From NCBI RefSeq assembly GCF_030551755.1, contig NZ_JAUPEC010000013.1, positions 51,697 to 115,696 on the forward strand: a DNA stretch of 64,000 nucleotides, given 5' to 3'. The DNA comes from Pseudocolwellia sp. AS88 (lineage in GTDB: Bacteria; Pseudomonadota; Gammaproteobacteria; Enterobacterales; Alteromonadaceae). The notes below the pieces were generated by a model. That model was not told the DNA's origin, did no database searches, and was given only the letters and a program-made list of their open reading frames with translations. Numbering within the stretch: the stretch's first letter is position 1; each line of letters opens with the position of its first letter. Below, piece after piece: positions 9,064 to 18,943 of this stretch. The position numbers and the translations under genes were made by a program.

Positions 9064-9672
9064 ATGATACTAAATCATATATGGGGCTTGTACGCTCACC
9101 CCAAAGAAGAATGGCAGGTAATCGAAAAACGACACGAAAGTTTACTTTATAGCTTAATTCATATTTGCACTATCGCTTTAATTCCAAGTATTTGCGGATA
9201 CTTTGCAGCAGCTCATATTGGCTGGACTATTGGTGTTGGCGACCCAATAAAATTATCAAATACAAATGCAATTGTTATGGCAGTGATATTTTATTTCACT
9301 TTAGTCATTGGTGTTGCAGCTTTAGCATATTTAATACATTGGATGGCAAGAACCTTCGATTCATCTCCTGATTTTACTCAATCATTAGAATTAGCCGCAT
9401 ATACTGCAACGCCATTACTGATGGTTGGTATTGTCGCGTTATATCCTGTTTTATGGTTTGTGGTACTTGCTTGTGTATGTGCCATGGCTTACTCGGTATA
9501 TCTTTTATATTCAGGTGTACCTATCATGATGAATATTCCTGAAGAAGAAGGTTTTATATACGCTAGTTCCGTTGTCACCTGTGGTTTAGTATTGCTTGTT
9601 GGTTTACTTGCCGCAATGATCATTCTTTTTGGCGTTGGTTTAGGACCTGAAGTATTACATATATTTAATTAA
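9064..9672 (+). CDS. Yip1-family inner-membrane protein
   Basis: A 202-residue multi-pass membrane protein of the Yip1/DUF1282 type (like E. coli YohC). The family start is clear: an N-terminal cytoplasmic stretch NHIWGLYAHPKEEWQVIEKR, then about five hydrophobic segments (roughly 27-55, 68-93, 110-135, 137-153 and 168-197). Its function is unknown; relatives are inner-membrane proteins of undefined role. The Shine-Dalgarno is AAGGAGA before the ATG. It converges on purF with a shared terminator. Confidence 0.88.
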   Translation: MILNHIWGLYAHPKEEWQVIEKRHESLLYSLIHICTIALIPSICGYFAAAHIGWTIGVGDPIKLSNTNAIVMAVIFYFTLVIGVAALAYLIHWMARTFDSSPDFTQSLELAAYTATPLLMVGIVALYPVLWFVVLACVCAMAYSVYLLYSGVPIMMNIPEEEGFIYASSVVTCGLVLLVGLLAAMIILFGVGLGPEVLHIFN

Positions 9673-9750
9673 TTCAAATACGGTGATACTTAATCCCCTC
9701 CCCAAGATTAAATATCCTGTAGAATTAAATGAACAAATAATAGATATGAA

Positions 9751-9780
9751 AAAGGCACCCTGAGGTGCCTTTATTGTTTT
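9751..9780. terminator. bidirectional terminator between Yip1 gene and purF
   Basis: Stem AAAGGCACC/GGTGCCTTT (9751-9759 with 9764-9772), loop CTGA. It is followed by a T-rich tract on the plus strand and by TTT on the minus strand. It serves the convergent Yip1 gene and purF operon. Confidence 0.8.
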
Positions 9781-9801
9781 TACAAGAAGGTTAATTGCAG
9801 A

Positions 9802-11322
9802 CTATTCGTCAGCACCTTCGTTGTACATATCTATTATAGATTCTGCGTTTCGGTCAGAATTCTCTTTGGTTTCATTATTTCTTAAAGCATCTAACTTGTC
9901 TAAATAGCTTTGGTTAATATCATTCGTAATATATTGACCATTGAAAACAGAAGTATCAAACATCTTGATTTCAGGGTTAGCTTTGTTAACTGCAGACACT
10001 AAGTCATCAATTGATTGGAAAATAAGTTTATCTGCGCCAATAAGGTCACAAATATCATCTAATTCACGGCCATGCGCAATTAATTCGTTAGCACTTGGCA
10101 TATCAATACCGTAAACGTTAGGGAAACGCACTTCAGGAGCTGCAGAGGCGAAATAAACCTTTTTAGCACCTGATGCTCTAGCCATTTCAATTATCTGGCC
10201 AGAAGTCGTCCCACGCACAATAGAGTCATCTACAAGTAAAACATTCTTACCTTTAAATTCTGCTTTAATCGCATTAAGCTTTTGGCGAACAGACTTTTCG
10301 CGCTGCTCTTGGCCAGGCATGATAAAAGTTCTACCAATGTATCTGTTTTTAACAAAACCTTGACGGTATGGTATGTTTAACTGGTGCGCGATTTCTAACG
10401 CTGAATCGCACGATGTTTCTGGAATAGGTATAACAACATCGATATCAACATCATCCCACTCTCTAACAATCTTCTCACCTAATTTTTTACCCATCTCAAC
10501 GCGTGATGCGTAAACTGAAACTTTGTCCATTGTTGAATCTGGACGAGCAAAATAAACATATTCAAAAATACATGGGCAATACGTTGGATTTTCAGCACAT
10601 TGCTTGCTAAAGAGTTCACCTGACTCTGTGAAATAAATAGCTTCACCTGGCGCAACATCTCTTACAAATTCGTAACCACAAGCATCTAGGGCAACAGTTT
10701 CTGAAGCAACCATATACTCTGAACCTGTTTCAGTTTCTTTTTTACCAAAAACTAAAGGACGAATACCATTAGGATCGCGAAATGCTAACATGCCGTGTCC
10801 AATAACTAAGGCAACAGTTGCATAAGCACCTCTTACTCGTTTATGTACATTGCTAATCGCATTAAACATATCATCAGGAGTAAGCTCTAAGCCTGTTGTA
10901 CATTGCAGCTCATGCGCTAAGATATTCAATAATAATTCAGAATCAGACGTTGTATTTACATGACGTCTTGCTTGAAGGTTTAACCAGCTTTTTAGTTCAT
11001 CAGCATTAGTTAGATTACCATTATGAGCTAATGAAATTCCGAATGGTGAATTTGCATAAAATGGTTGAGCTTCTGAAGAACTAGAAGAACCTGCAGTTGG
11101 GTATCTGATATGACCGATACCTATGCTTCCTTGTAATCTCAGCATATGGCGAGTATGAAAAACATCTTTCACTAAGCCGTTAGCTTTACGCAATCTAAAG
11201 GTGTTGTTATTAATAGTAACAATACCTGCTGCGTCTTGACCTCTATGTTGAAGTACCGTTAATCCATCATAGATTAATTGACTTACGTTACTTTTACCTA
11301 CTATGCCAACAATGCCACACAT
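9802..11322 (-). CDS. purF: amidophosphoribosyltransferase
   Basis: First committed enzyme of purine synthesis: glutamine + PRPP to 5-phosphoribosylamine. The 506 residues cover both domains. Cys2 is the Ntn glutaminase nucleophile exposed after Met removal (MCGIVGIVG), [10 protein letters not shown] (71-80) belongs to the glutaminase domain, and the PRPP loop [13 protein letters not shown] lies at 361-373. A GGAG site precedes the ATG. It is the last gene of the truA-accD-folC-dedD-cvpA-purF block and follows cvpA by 19 bases, as in E. coli. No clear PurR box was found nearby. Confidence 0.98.
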   Translation of the reverse strand: MCGIVGIVGKSNVSQLIYDGLTVLQHRGQDAAGIVTINNNTFRLRKANGLVKDVFHTRHMLRLQGSIGIGHIRYPTAGSSSSSEAQPFYANSPFGISLAHNGNLTNADELKSWLNLQARRHVNTTSDSELLLNILAHELQCTTGLELTPDDMFNAISNVHKRVRGAYATVALVIGHGMLAFRDPNGIRPLVFGKKETETGSEYMVASETVALDACGYEFVRDVAPGEAIYFTESGELFSKQCAENPTYCPCIFEYVYFARPDSTMDKVSVYASRVEMGKKLGEKIVREWDDVDIDVVIPIPETSCDSALEIAHQLNIPYRQGFVKNRYIGRTFIMPGQEQREKSVRQKLNAIKAEFKGKNVLLVDDSIVRGTTSGQIIEMARASGAKKVYFASAAPEVRFPNVYGIDMPSANELIAHGRELDDICDLIGADKLIFQSIDDLVSAVNKANPEIKMFDTSVFNGQYITNDINQSYLDKLDALRNNETKENSDRNAESIIDMYNEGADE

Positions 11323-11341
11323 GAAACTATTCTCCGCCGAG

Positions 11342-11833
11342 CTATGATTGTATTAAAAAACTTGATGACTGTTTAAGGTATTCAAAAAACCAAACAACAA
11401 TCAATTTAAATTCTGGAATAAGTAATGAGTTAATCCACCATTCTGCCGATGCAGATGGGGTAAAAGCGTCTAATAAGAAGAGGATTGCACTAACAATTAA
11501 AACACCTCTTAGAGCGCCAAAAGCTAAACCTAAAACGCGATCTGTGCCTGAAAGGCCTGTTTTACTAACAAGTTGACTAATAACATAATTAATTAAAGCG
11601 CCAATAATTAGCGTGGAAACAAAAAGAATGGTTATAGCGGCTGCGTTTCGAAGGAATTGATCGGTAATATTTGAAAGATGTACAGCAAGATCCGTATAGA
11701 AAGTACTCGCAATAAAGAAAGCACCGATCCAAATAACAACTGATACAGCTTCTTTAACAAAGCCACGGACTAAACTAACTAGCGTTGAAATGCCTATTAT
11801 TGCCAAAATGGCATAATCTACCCAAATCATCAT
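11342..11833 (-). CDS. cvpA: CvpA family inner-membrane protein
   Basis: A 163-residue membrane protein with four hydrophobic helices (about 5-22, 27-48, 63-90, 102-125), matching E. coli CvpA in length and in its opening [15 protein letters not shown]. CvpA was first linked to colicin V production and later to envelope stress resistance; the molecular role is unsettled. Two ATG codons stand at the start; the second would give the more usual MIW start. The place between dedD and purF is the conserved one. Confidence 0.95.
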   Translation of the reverse strand: MMIWVDYAILAIIGISTLVSLVRGFVKEAVSVVIWIGAFFIASTFYTDLAVHLSNITDQFLRNAAAITILFVSTLIIGALINYVISQLVSKTGLSGTDRVLGLAFGALRGVLIVSAILFLLDAFTPSASAEWWINSLLIPEFKLIVVWFFEYLKQSSSFLIQS

Positions 11834-11901
11834 TCGAATGTTCTCATTGATTAGAGGCGCGCATTCTACCAGATGCGAGCCAAATAAAGCTATTAATTTT
11901 G

Positions 11902-12564
11902 TTATTTAGTAGGATAAAAACGTGTAACTTTACCTTCAACATGAGTTAACTGTTTCAATGGGGTTATTTTGCTTTCTAAGGAAGTCTTATTAATATCAGG
12001 GCCTACAAATACTTTCGTTAAGGTGCCGTTCTTAGTTTTTATTGGACGGGTAAAGGTTGTATACCCGTGGTATTTTAATTTTGCAACTAAGTCTGAAACA
12101 TTCTTTTCATGGCGAAAGCTTCCCAGTTGTATTACCCAAGCTTCTTTAGCGTCAATTTTCTTAGGAATTGTTTTAACTTCAACTTTAGGTTCTGGTTGCT
12201 TAACTTCTTCACCTAATTTTTCAGCTTTTGCTAAGGTTTTTACTTTAACAATATCGGTTGTTAATACAGGAGTTGTAAAGTCATCTTCAATAGTTTTAAG
12301 TGTATCTTCTTCTGAGGCAAGTTGAAGCAGATTGTCTTGCTCTTCTTCAATAACCTCTTCTGATTTAAGTTCAATATCTTCTAACTTCTCTGAAGGAAAA
12401 GGTTTTACAGAAGTATTAAGTTCAACTTTAGGTGATTGAGGAATATTTTCAAATTCTGCGTTATATTTCTTTTTATTTCCATCAAGAAAATCGGGAAGAA
12501 ATATAATAGCTACGGCGGCTACAATAACAGTTCCAACTATTCGATTTTGAAAAGGTGTAGACAA
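11902..12564 (-). CDS. dedD: SPOR-domain cell division protein DedD
   Basis: A 220-residue bitopic inner-membrane protein. Near the N-terminus a membrane helix (about 9-25, [21 protein letters not shown]) is followed by a long acidic, proline-poor linker and a C-terminal SPOR domain (about 143-218, starting [15 protein letters not shown]) that binds denuded peptidoglycan at the septum. Length and layout fit E. coli DedD. It lies between folC and cvpA as expected. The linker is rich in glutamate and lysine. Confidence 0.93.
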   Translation of the reverse strand: MSTPFQNRIVGTVIVAAVAIIFLPDFLDGNKKKYNAEFENIPQSPKVELNTSVKPFPSEKLEDIELKSEEVIEEEQDNLLQLASEEDTLKTIEDDFTTPVLTTDIVKVKTLAKAEKLGEEVKQPEPKVEVKTIPKKIDAKEAWVIQLGSFRHEKNVSDLVAKLKYHGYTTFTRPIKTKNGTLTKVFVGPDINKTSLESKITPLKQLTHVEGKVTRFYPTK

Positions 12565-12598
12565 ACTAAACTCCTAAAATTAACAGACTATTAAAGGC

Positions 12599-13864
12599 TT
12601 ACTCTTTAACAAGTAAACGCCTTATTTCGGCTACGGTATAAAATGATCCGTAAACTAAAATCAAATCATCTGAATTCGCTACAGAACTCGCCATTTTAAA
12701 TGCTTGAGTGACATTGTCAAAGCAATTAACTGATTCATTAACGATGTTAAGTTTTTCACAAAGTTGTTGAGCAGTTGCGCCTCTTGCAACATTCAAGCTA
12801 CCTAAAAACCAGGTATCAACATGTTCAATAAGTGGTGCTAATGCATTCGTTATATCTTTATCAATTAACATACCCGTTACAGCAAAAACTTTATTGTAGT
12901 TCATTTGCTTTAATTGGCTTGCTAAATATCGAGCTGCTTGAGGGTTATGCCCAACATCGAGAATAACATCACAGTTTTCAACAAAGCGTTCTGTTCGCCC
13001 TGCGACTTTGGTTAACTCAATAACATGATTAATTTTAGCTGAATCTAACTCAATACCTAACAGAGAAATAACCGTTAATGCTGTAGCGACATTATCAATA
13101 GGAATATGCGGTTTATTGAGTTGCTCAAAAACCTTACTATGCAATGTAAACGACCAAGCATTATCATCTTGTTTTAAAGAAAACTCTTGTTCTCGATATA
13201 ATGCTTTTGCATTAATACTTGATGCATGAGTAATGACTGACAATGGCGTATCTAAATCCCCAACAACAGCAAATGTGTTGCTGCACATGATACCGGCTTT
13301 TTCAAAACCAATTTTTTCTCTGGTATCACCTAAGAATTTTTGATGATCAAGATCTATGGTGGTTAAAACAGCAATATCACAATCAACCATATTAGTAGCA
13401 TCTAATCGTCCACCTAGACCTACTTCTAAAATAAGGTAATCTGGTTTGGATTCGCTTACAATAATTAGCGCGGCTAATGTGGTGTATTCATAATAGCTTA
13501 ACGAAATATCAGCTCGTGCTTGCTCTATTTTCTCAAAAGCATTGATTAAAAGCTGATCTTCTATATCAGTCTTATTAATTCGCAAGCGCTCATTAAACTT
13601 TTCAATATGAGGAGAAGAATAAACAGCAACAGAAGCATCTTCATTTAATAAGAAGTTTTCTAAAAATGCGCAAGTTGTACCTTTGCCGTTTGTACCTGCA
13701 ACCGTCACAACTTTTGAAGCACTTAAGTCGATAGATAAGCGTTCCGCAACTTGCTTAATACGAGTGAGCCCCATATCAATTTCAGTAAAATGAATACTTT
13801 CTATATAAGAAAGCCACTCATCAAGAGTGGATCTTAATGAGTGGCTTTTTAAATTTTCTTTCAT
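12599..13864 (-). CDS. folC: dihydrofolate synthase/folylpolyglutamate synthase
   Basis: Adds glutamate to dihydropteroate and to reduced folates using ATP. The 421-residue Mur-ligase-type protein has the ATP loop GTNGKGT at 57-63, the YSSPH motif near 83-87 and LEVGLGGRLDATN around 146-158. It lies 17 bases after accD. The ribosome binding site before the ATG is weak. The first 50 bases of the coding sequence hold two mutually exclusive hairpins (13811-13847), one of which resembles a terminator in the sense direction; see findings. Confidence 0.97.
   Translation of the reverse strand: MKENLKSHSLRSTLDEWLSYIESIHFTEIDMGLTRIKQVAERLSIDLSASKVVTVAGTNGKGTTCAFLENFLLNEDASVAVYSSPHIEKFNERLRINKTDIEDQLLINAFEKIEQARADISLSYYEYTTLAALIIVSESKPDYLILEVGLGGRLDATNMVDCDIAVLTTIDLDHQKFLGDTREKIGFEKAGIMCSNTFAVVGDLDTPLSVITHASSINAKALYREQEFSLKQDDNAWSFTLHSKVFEQLNKPHIPIDNVATALTVISLLGIELDSAKINHVIELTKVAGRTERFVENCDVILDVGHNPQAARYLASQLKQMNYNKVFAVTGMLIDKDITNALAPLIEHVDTWFLGSLNVARGATAQQLCEKLNIVNESVNCFDNVTQAFKMASSVANSDDLILVYGSFYTVAEIRRLLVKE
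13811..13847 (-). promoter_or_regulatory. competing hairpins in the folC 5' coding region
   Basis: An 11-bp perfect stem (AAGCCACTCAT 13811-13821 with ATGAGTGGCTT 13837-13847) overlaps a shorter alternative stem (CCACTC 13814-13819 with GAGTGG 13825-13830). In the folC sense direction the long stem is followed by TTCTTAT. Only one can form at a time, as in attenuators. It lies within folC codons 6-18, so selection on the protein could also explain the bases. Confidence 0.35.
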
Positions 13865-13881
13865 GTATTTATGCTAAATTC

Positions 13882-14748
13882 TTAAGAAGCTTTAGGGCTT
13901 TCGTATCCCATAAACTTAGCTAACATACGCGATAGAGTAGAACGCATTTCTCTACGATCTACAATTATATCTATCGCACCTTTTTCTTTTAAGAACTCAC
14001 TACGCTGGAAACCTTCAGGCAATTTCTCACGTACAGTTTGCTCAATAACACGAGGACCAGCAAAACCAATTAAGGCTTTAGGCTCTGCAACATTGATGTC
14101 ACCTAGCATAGCTAAACTTGCAGATACGCCACCCATTGTAGGGTCAGTAAGTACTGACACATAAGGTAAACCTTTTTCGCTCATCTTAGCTAAAGCAGCA
14201 CTTGTTTTTGCCATTTGCATAAGTGAAAACAAAGCTTCTTGCATACGAGCTCCACCACTTGCAGAAAAACATACAAACGGTAAGTTATGCTCTAAACAGT
14301 ATTCAACACCTTTAACAAAACGGGCGCCAACAACTGATGCCATTGAACCACCTAAGAAAGCAAATTCAAATGCAGCAACTACAATAGGAGCACCATTTAA
14401 TTCGCCTTTCATTACAACTAGGGCGTCTTTTTCACCTGTTGCTTTTTGAGCAGCACTTATACGATCTTTATATTTTTTAGAGTCTTTAAACTTTAAAATG
14501 TCTTTTGCTTCAAACTCTTCGCCTAATTCAACTCTGCCATCTGGATCTAAAAAGCCATCAATACGCTTTCTAGCGCTGATTCTCATATGGTGGTCACACT
14601 TAGGACACACGAACATTTGACGTTCTAATTCAACTTTATATAGTACTGCATTACATTCAGTACACTTGCTCCATACGCCTTCAGGAACGCCACGTTTTGA
14701 TGTAGCCTTAGAATTGGCTTTCGGGAGAATTTTTTCTATCCAGCTCAT
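13882..14748 (-). CDS. accD: acetyl-CoA carboxylase carboxyltransferase subunit beta
   Basis: Beta subunit of the carboxyltransferase half of acetyl-CoA carboxylase, which makes malonyl-CoA with AccA, AccB and AccC. The N-terminal zinc ribbon is complete: Cys29, Cys32, Cys48 and Cys51. The crotonase-fold core has [22 protein letters not shown] and [15 protein letters not shown]. It has 288 residues, a little under the 304 of E. coli. The 158-base gap before it suggests its own promoter. dedA, which in E. coli lies between truA and accD, is missing. Confidence 0.98.
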   Translation of the reverse strand: MSWIEKILPKANSKATSKRGVPEGVWSKCTECNAVLYKVELERQMFVCPKCDHHMRISARKRIDGFLDPDGRVELGEEFEAKDILKFKDSKKYKDRISAAQKATGEKDALVVMKGELNGAPIVVAAFEFAFLGGSMASVVGARFVKGVEYCLEHNLPFVCFSASGGARMQEALFSLMQMAKTSAALAKMSEKGLPYVSVLTDPTMGGVSASLAMLGDINVAEPKALIGFAGPRVIEQTVREKLPEGFQRSEFLKEKGAIDIIVDRREMRSTLSRMLAKFMGYESPKAS

Positions 14749-14882
14749 AATTTACATTGCCTATTGCACAAGGAAAGAGGATTAAATTGATTAAAAATAA
14801 ATCAAAACAATCGAAAATTTTTAAATAATCTTATATAACCCATAATTAAAACATATTTTACACTATTTTTAATACTAAAAGT

Positions 14883-14900
14883 TACGCTATTAGCGTAGTT
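14883..14900. terminator. weak hairpin after truA
   Basis: TACGCTA-T-TAGCGTA (14883-14897) lies just past the truA stop. The T-tract is good on the plus strand (GTTTTTTC) but weaker on the minus strand (ACTTTTAG), where truA would need it. It may partly end the truA transcript before accD. Confidence 0.35.
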
Positions 14901-14906
14901 TTTTCT

Positions 14907-15689
14907 TTAAGTTAAAAACAGAGGTCCTAAATGTCGTTTAGGGATATCGAATTCTTCAGGGTAATCTACGTCAACAAAATAAAGCCCAGCAGATGCAGCA
15001 GTCATTCCGGCAACACATCTGTTTTGAGCATCAAGCACTTCTTTTATCCAAGAAACGGGACGATCTCCTTGCCCCACTTCCATCAATGAACCAGCAATAT
15101 TTCTAACCATATGATGAAGAAAGGCATTACCTTTTACATCAATAATCACATAATCGTTTAAACGAGATACATTGATATGATACAAGGTTCTGATGGCAGA
15201 ATGAGACTGGCAGTGTACAGTACGATATGAAGTAAAATCATGTCGCCCCACAAGAAGTTGCGCTGCTTGATGCATTAAGTTTTCGTTTAACGGTTGATGA
15301 CAAAAACTAATACCGTGATTTAATATCGCTGAACGCAATCTTGAGTTATAAATAATATAACGATAGTTTCTTGCTGTTGCGCTGAATCTAGCGTGAAATT
15401 CATCACTCACAGGTTTAACCCACGACACAGCTATATCTGCAGGTAAATGAGTATTTACACCTAATGTCCAAGCGACATCTTTACGAATTTGGTCGGTATC
15501 AAAATGTACAACTTGATTGGTTGCATTTACACCAGTATCAGTTCGCCCAGCACAAATCACTTCAATAGGCTCATTTGCTATTTTAGAGAGTGCCTCTTCA
15601 ACTCTTTGCTGAACACCAATACCATTATTTTGGCGCTGCCAACCACAGTATCTACTGCCGTCGTATTCTATACCTAAAGCATATCGCAT
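14907..15689 (-). CDS. truA: tRNA pseudouridine(38-40) synthase
   Basis: Makes pseudouridine at positions 38-40 of tRNA anticodon stem-loops. The 260-residue protein opens with the family sequence [20 protein letters not shown]. The catalytic aspartate is Asp51 in [15 protein letters not shown], and the later [15 protein letters not shown] motif is intact. It starts the truA-accD-folC-dedD-cvpA-purF block. The usg gene that precedes it in E. coli is absent; a MarR-type gene lies upstream on the same strand, 84 bases away. Confidence 0.97.
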   Translation of the reverse strand: MRYALGIEYDGSRYCGWQRQNNGIGVQQRVEEALSKIANEPIEVICAGRTDTGVNATNQVVHFDTDQIRKDVAWTLGVNTHLPADIAVSWVKPVSDEFHARFSATARNYRYIIYNSRLRSAILNHGISFCHQPLNENLMHQAAQLLVGRHDFTSYRTVHCQSHSAIRTLYHINVSRLNDYVIIDVKGNAFLHHMVRNIAGSLMEVGQGDRPVSWIKEVLDAQNRCVAGMTAASAGLYFVDVDYPEEFDIPKRHLGPLFLT

Positions 15690-15773
15690 TAATTACTCCA
15701 ATGTTTCGGGCGCGCATTGTCCTATATTTAAGCTCAAAATATCAATACTATTTTTTTCAGACTCACCATTTTT

Positions 15774-16259
15774 TTAATCATTTAGGCCTTTCTTGTACCA
15801 ACGGATCAATTCTTTTTGATCTGCAGGCGGCTCTTGTCCTTGATTAATCATTTCAATGGCTTGTTCAGCTAATAGTGATTCAGCTTTTACTTCTATTTTT
15901 TCTAGCATTTCATAAAACAAAATTCTTTCTTGTTCTGTTAATACACTTTCAAGCTCTTGTGAACGCGGCTCTAAAGCAGCTGTCAGTTCACCATAAAGTT
16001 TTGCCCCAGCTTCATTGAGGCTTAAATTCTTAATATTTTTGCCAAATTTATCAGCTTCAATATCAATTAACTTTAGGGTCTGAAGTTTTTTTACTGCTCG
16101 GCTTACAGTGTAAGAATCTAATCGTGATTGATACGCTATGTCTGCAGACTTTATTGGCATATATGAACCAATATTCAACAACACACGCATCTCTCTTGGT
16201 TCTAAATTACATAAACCTCTAATCTTCCAATCACGATTTAATGCCAATAAATTACTCAC
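15774..16259 (-). CDS. MarR-family transcriptional regulator
   Basis: A 161-residue winged-helix regulator of MarR type. The recognition region MPIKSADIAYQSRLDSYTVSRAVKKLQTLKLIDIEAD (about 34-70) and the following wing (FGKNIKNLSLNEAGAKLY) are clear, flanked by dimerising helices. It diverges from the AhpD-like gene at 16537 with inverted repeats in between, so it probably controls that gene and itself in response to oxidants or small aromatics, as many MarR proteins do. Its C-terminal tail (EPPADQKELIRWYKKGLND) is longer than in many relatives. Confidence 0.85.
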   Translation of the reverse strand: MSNLLALNRDWKIRGLCNLEPREMRVLLNIGSYMPIKSADIAYQSRLDSYTVSRAVKKLQTLKLIDIEADKFGKNIKNLSLNEAGAKLYGELTAALEPRSQELESVLTEQERILFYEMLEKIEVKAESLLAEQAIEMINQGQEPPADQKELIRWYKKGLND

Positions 16260-16454
16260 TACGGCAACTCGAAACGGAAGATGAGTAGTTAAATTTAAAG
16301 GGCTGTTAATTTTATTGGAAAGCTTAAAGGCTTTTTTCCTGGCTGAAGATGAAATGCTGATGTTCTCAATAAAAATGAATAATATGACTGTAACATTTAT
16401 CTATCTCAACTTGTATATAGCTCATCATATTAACCCTTAGAAATACAAACAAAC

Positions 16455-16478
16455 GCAATACACTTATTGCAAATGCAA
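16455..16478. promoter_or_regulatory. candidate MarR operator
   Basis: Two overlapping inverted repeats lie just upstream of the AhpD-like gene: GCAAT-ACACTT-ATTGC (16455-16470) and TTGCA-AA-TGCAA (16467-16478). The position between a MarR gene and its divergent neighbour fits an autoregulated operator. No further signal is clear in the rest of the 277-base gap. Confidence 0.45.
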
Positions 16479-16536
16479 CACTGTATATTTATGCTAAGTT
16501 CACTTAAATAATAAACAATATGGATGGAGGTAATTT

Positions 16537-17127
16537 ATGCCTTTAGTTAAACCTTTGGCCTCAGATCATGATGATGAAGTTGCAGAACTTGCTCGATTTT
16601 TTAATGAAACATTAGGATTCTGCCCTAACAGTGTTTTAACCATGCAACGCCGCCCAGCAATTGCTAAAGCATTTATTAGTTTGAATATGGCTGTAATGGC
16701 CAATGAAGGCCGTGTAACAGCTGAACAAAAGCGCTTAATTGGTTACTTAACCAGTGCAAATACCGGTTGTCGTTACTGTGAGGCTCACACTATTTTGGCC
16801 GCTGAACGTTACGGTGGAACTGAAGAGCGTTTAGCAAATATTTGGTCTTTCCGTGAAAGTGACTTATATACTGCAGCTGAAAAAGCGGCATTTGAATTTG
16901 CTTTAGCGGCATCAAGTGTTCCTAATGCAGTGAACGATGAGGTTTCTGCTGAAATAAATAAATATTGGGACGAAGGTGAAGTTGTTGAAATCTTAGGTGT
17001 TGTAGCCTTATTTGGCTATTTAAACCGTTGGAATGATTCTATGGGGACAACAATGGAAGCTGGTGCAGTAGATGCTGGTGAACGTTTATTATCTGAATCG
17101 ACTTGGACTCGTGGTAAACACGTTTAA
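16537..17127 (+). CDS. carboxymuconolactone decarboxylase/AhpD-like protein
   Basis: A 196-residue all-helical protein of the AhpD-like (CMD) superfamily, peroxidase-related subgroup. The redox motif is Cys78-x-x-Cys81-x-x-His84 in GCRYCEAH, the arrangement used for thiol-based hydroperoxide reduction. The N-terminal part includes LGFCPNSVLTMQRRP, typical of this subgroup. A GGAGG site lies close before the ATG. The divergent MarR gene and the palindromes between them suggest induction by oxidative or organic stress. The exact substrate is not known. Confidence 0.87.
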   Translation: MPLVKPLASDHDDEVAELARFFNETLGFCPNSVLTMQRRPAIAKAFISLNMAVMANEGRVTAEQKRLIGYLTSANTGCRYCEAHTILAAERYGGTEERLANIWSFRESDLYTAAEKAAFEFALAASSVPNAVNDEVSAEINKYWDEGEVVEILGVVALFGYLNRWNDSMGTTMEAGAVDAGERLLSESTWTRGKHV

Positions 17128-17149
17128 TGGCTCACTTATAAATAGAATT

Positions 17150-17196
17150 GTAGGTAGAGGCTTAATTTTAAAAATCATTAAGGGCCGCTACTTACT
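17150..17196. terminator. imperfect hairpin between convergent genes
   Basis: GTAGGTAGAGGCTTAA can pair imperfectly with TTAAGGGCCGCTACTTAC further on. It lies between the convergent AhpD-like gene and the small basic gene at 17208. The T-tract is weak, so this is a tentative call. Confidence 0.3.
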
Positions 17197-17207
17197 TCTA
17201 TTTCAAT

Positions 17208-17345
17208 TTAAGCGTTTTTCTCTTCTAAAAGCACAGTTTCTTGTATAAATTGTGACTGACGACGACCAATCGTTTTGCTTTTTTGACGATTTAGTTGTCT
17301 TCTTCTTTGCATACTTGTTAAACGTTTTCTTGTATTAAATGACAT
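17208..17345 (-). CDS. 45-residue arginine/lysine-rich small protein
   Basis: A short open frame with a very good ribosome site (AAAAGGAGAA, then 5-6 bases to ATG at 17345). The product begins MSFNTRKRLTSMQRRRQLNR, is strongly basic through residue 30 (KSKTIGRRQSQF), and ends in an acidic tail (ETVLLEEKNA). There is no membrane segment. It resembles small nucleic-acid- or ribosome-binding proteins in composition, but I recognise no family. It lies 96 bases upstream of the mltF stop on the same strand, after mltF, so it may be read from mltF or from its own promoter in 17346-17440. Confidence 0.6.
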   Translation of the reverse strand: MSFNTRKRLTSMQRRRQLNRQKSKTIGRRQSQFIQETVLLEEKNA

Positions 17346-17440
17346 ATTAAGTTCTCCTTTTAAGCTGTCATTATGGTGATGATTTATGAACTATTTATGA
17401 CATTCATAAATTAATTTCTAAAACAGTCAATGTTTTGAAA

Positions 17441-18943
17441 TTAAGAATCGCTAGAGGTGATTGGAGAGGTAATTTCAGTTGAAGTGTCTTCTTCTGTATT
17501 TTCATTCGTTTCAATCATTAACGACTCTGTTTCGCTGGTTTCAAGCTCTAGCAACTCTTCTTCATTTTGAGTCTGCTCAACCATCCAATCTAACGTATCA
17601 TAGTAACGACGAATGTTCTCAACATAATTAACAGGTTCATCGCCACGTGCATAACCATATCGAGTAGTTTTGTAATATTTCTTTTGCTTTAGTAAGGGTA
17701 AACGTGATTTTACTTCAACCCAGCGATCAGGATCACCACCTTGGCGTTCAGTAATTATTCGAGCATCGTTCAAATGCCCAAAACCTACATTATATGAAGC
17801 TAATGCAAACCATAAACGATCAGGATATTGAATACGATCAGGCATTTTATCTATCATTCTTTTGATATATTTAGCGCCACCACGAATGCTTTGGTCAGGA
17901 TCTAATCGACTTTCAATTCCCATTTGTTTAGCAGTTGGTAACGTCAGCATCATCAAACCTCTAACACCAGTATGAGAGCGTGCTTTAGGATCCCAATGAG
18001 ACTCTTGATAACTTATAGCAGCTAATAGTTTCCAATCAACTTCTTGACCATGCTTTTCAAAAATTGGGCGAAATTCAGGTAGCGTATCTTCAATCGCTTT
18101 AATAAACATTCGAGTATCAACATAGTTGAATTGTTCGATATGTCCGTAATACTTATCGTCTAAGGCTAATAAAGTGCCGTCATGGTGAATTTCACCAAAA
18201 AACTCAACTAAACTGGCTAATATAGACGTATCATTTTCTTTACTTACTAACCAAGACAGTTGCTCTGACTCTTTAATAGTAAAACCGATACTAATTTCAG
18301 GATAATAACGACGACTAATTGCTAAGGCATTGCTGTCTATTACAGTGTAATCAATTTCGCCTTCTAAAACTTTAAGTAGTAATTCTTCAGCATCTAGATC
18401 TGAACTTTCTTGCCAAGACAAACTGTCGTTAGTCAATTTAAGTTTTGCCAAATTTTCTGCATGACTCGTTCTTGCAGTAACAACCAGCTTTCCAGTAAGT
18501 GCATCTAATGTACGTGGTCTTTTATTGCCTTGTTTAAAAACAAGTTTCTGACTAACGGTATCGTAACTTGGGGCGACACTATATTCTTGCAAGCGTTTAT
18601 TCGTAACAGCCAAACCTGCAGCTACAAAATCAACATCACCAGAATCAAGCTTGGGAAATAAATCATCAATATGGTAGGCAGGAACAACAACCAGCTCAAC
18701 GCCTAAATAATCGGCGTATTGTTTAGCAAGTTCATATTCAAAGCCAGTAGGTCCTTCAGCTTCAATATAATAGCTTGTTGCTCCATATAAAGTCCCTACT
18801 GTCACGTAACCACGATCAATGATCCGTTGAAGGCCAGAGACTTTGTTTACAGGCTGACAGCCAAACAAAAATATTGAACACAATAGAAGAAATGTTATTG
18901 GATACAATATATTGTAGGATGATTTTCGTAATTTATTTTTCAT
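17441..18943 (-). CDS. mltF: membrane-bound lytic murein transglycosylase F
   Basis: Outer-membrane lipoprotein that cleaves peptidoglycan to 1,6-anhydromuropeptides. The 500 residues contain a lipobox LFGC with Cys29, an SBP_bac_3-like regulatory domain (about 40-268), and an SLT catalytic domain (about 295-440) with the catalytic glutamate in [10 protein letters not shown], followed by [16 protein letters not shown]. The acidic, serine/threonine/glutamate-rich C-terminus lies beyond the SLT domain. It diverges from purL, the same neighbour as in E. coli. Confidence 0.96.
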   Translation of the reverse strand: MKNKLRKSSYNILYPITFLLLCSIFLFGCQPVNKVSGLQRIIDRGYVTVGTLYGATSYYIEAEGPTGFEYELAKQYADYLGVELVVVPAYHIDDLFPKLDSGDVDFVAAGLAVTNKRLQEYSVAPSYDTVSQKLVFKQGNKRPRTLDALTGKLVVTARTSHAENLAKLKLTNDSLSWQESSDLDAEELLLKVLEGEIDYTVIDSNALAISRRYYPEISIGFTIKESEQLSWLVSKENDTSILASLVEFFGEIHHDGTLLALDDKYYGHIEQFNYVDTRMFIKAIEDTLPEFRPIFEKHGQEVDWKLLAAISYQESHWDPKARSHTGVRGLMMLTLPTAKQMGIESRLDPDQSIRGGAKYIKRMIDKMPDRIQYPDRLWFALASYNVGFGHLNDARIITERQGGDPDRWVEVKSRLPLLKQKKYYKTTRYGYARGDEPVNYVENIRRYYDTLDWMVEQTQNEEELLELETSETESLMIETNENTEEDTSTEITSPITSSDS

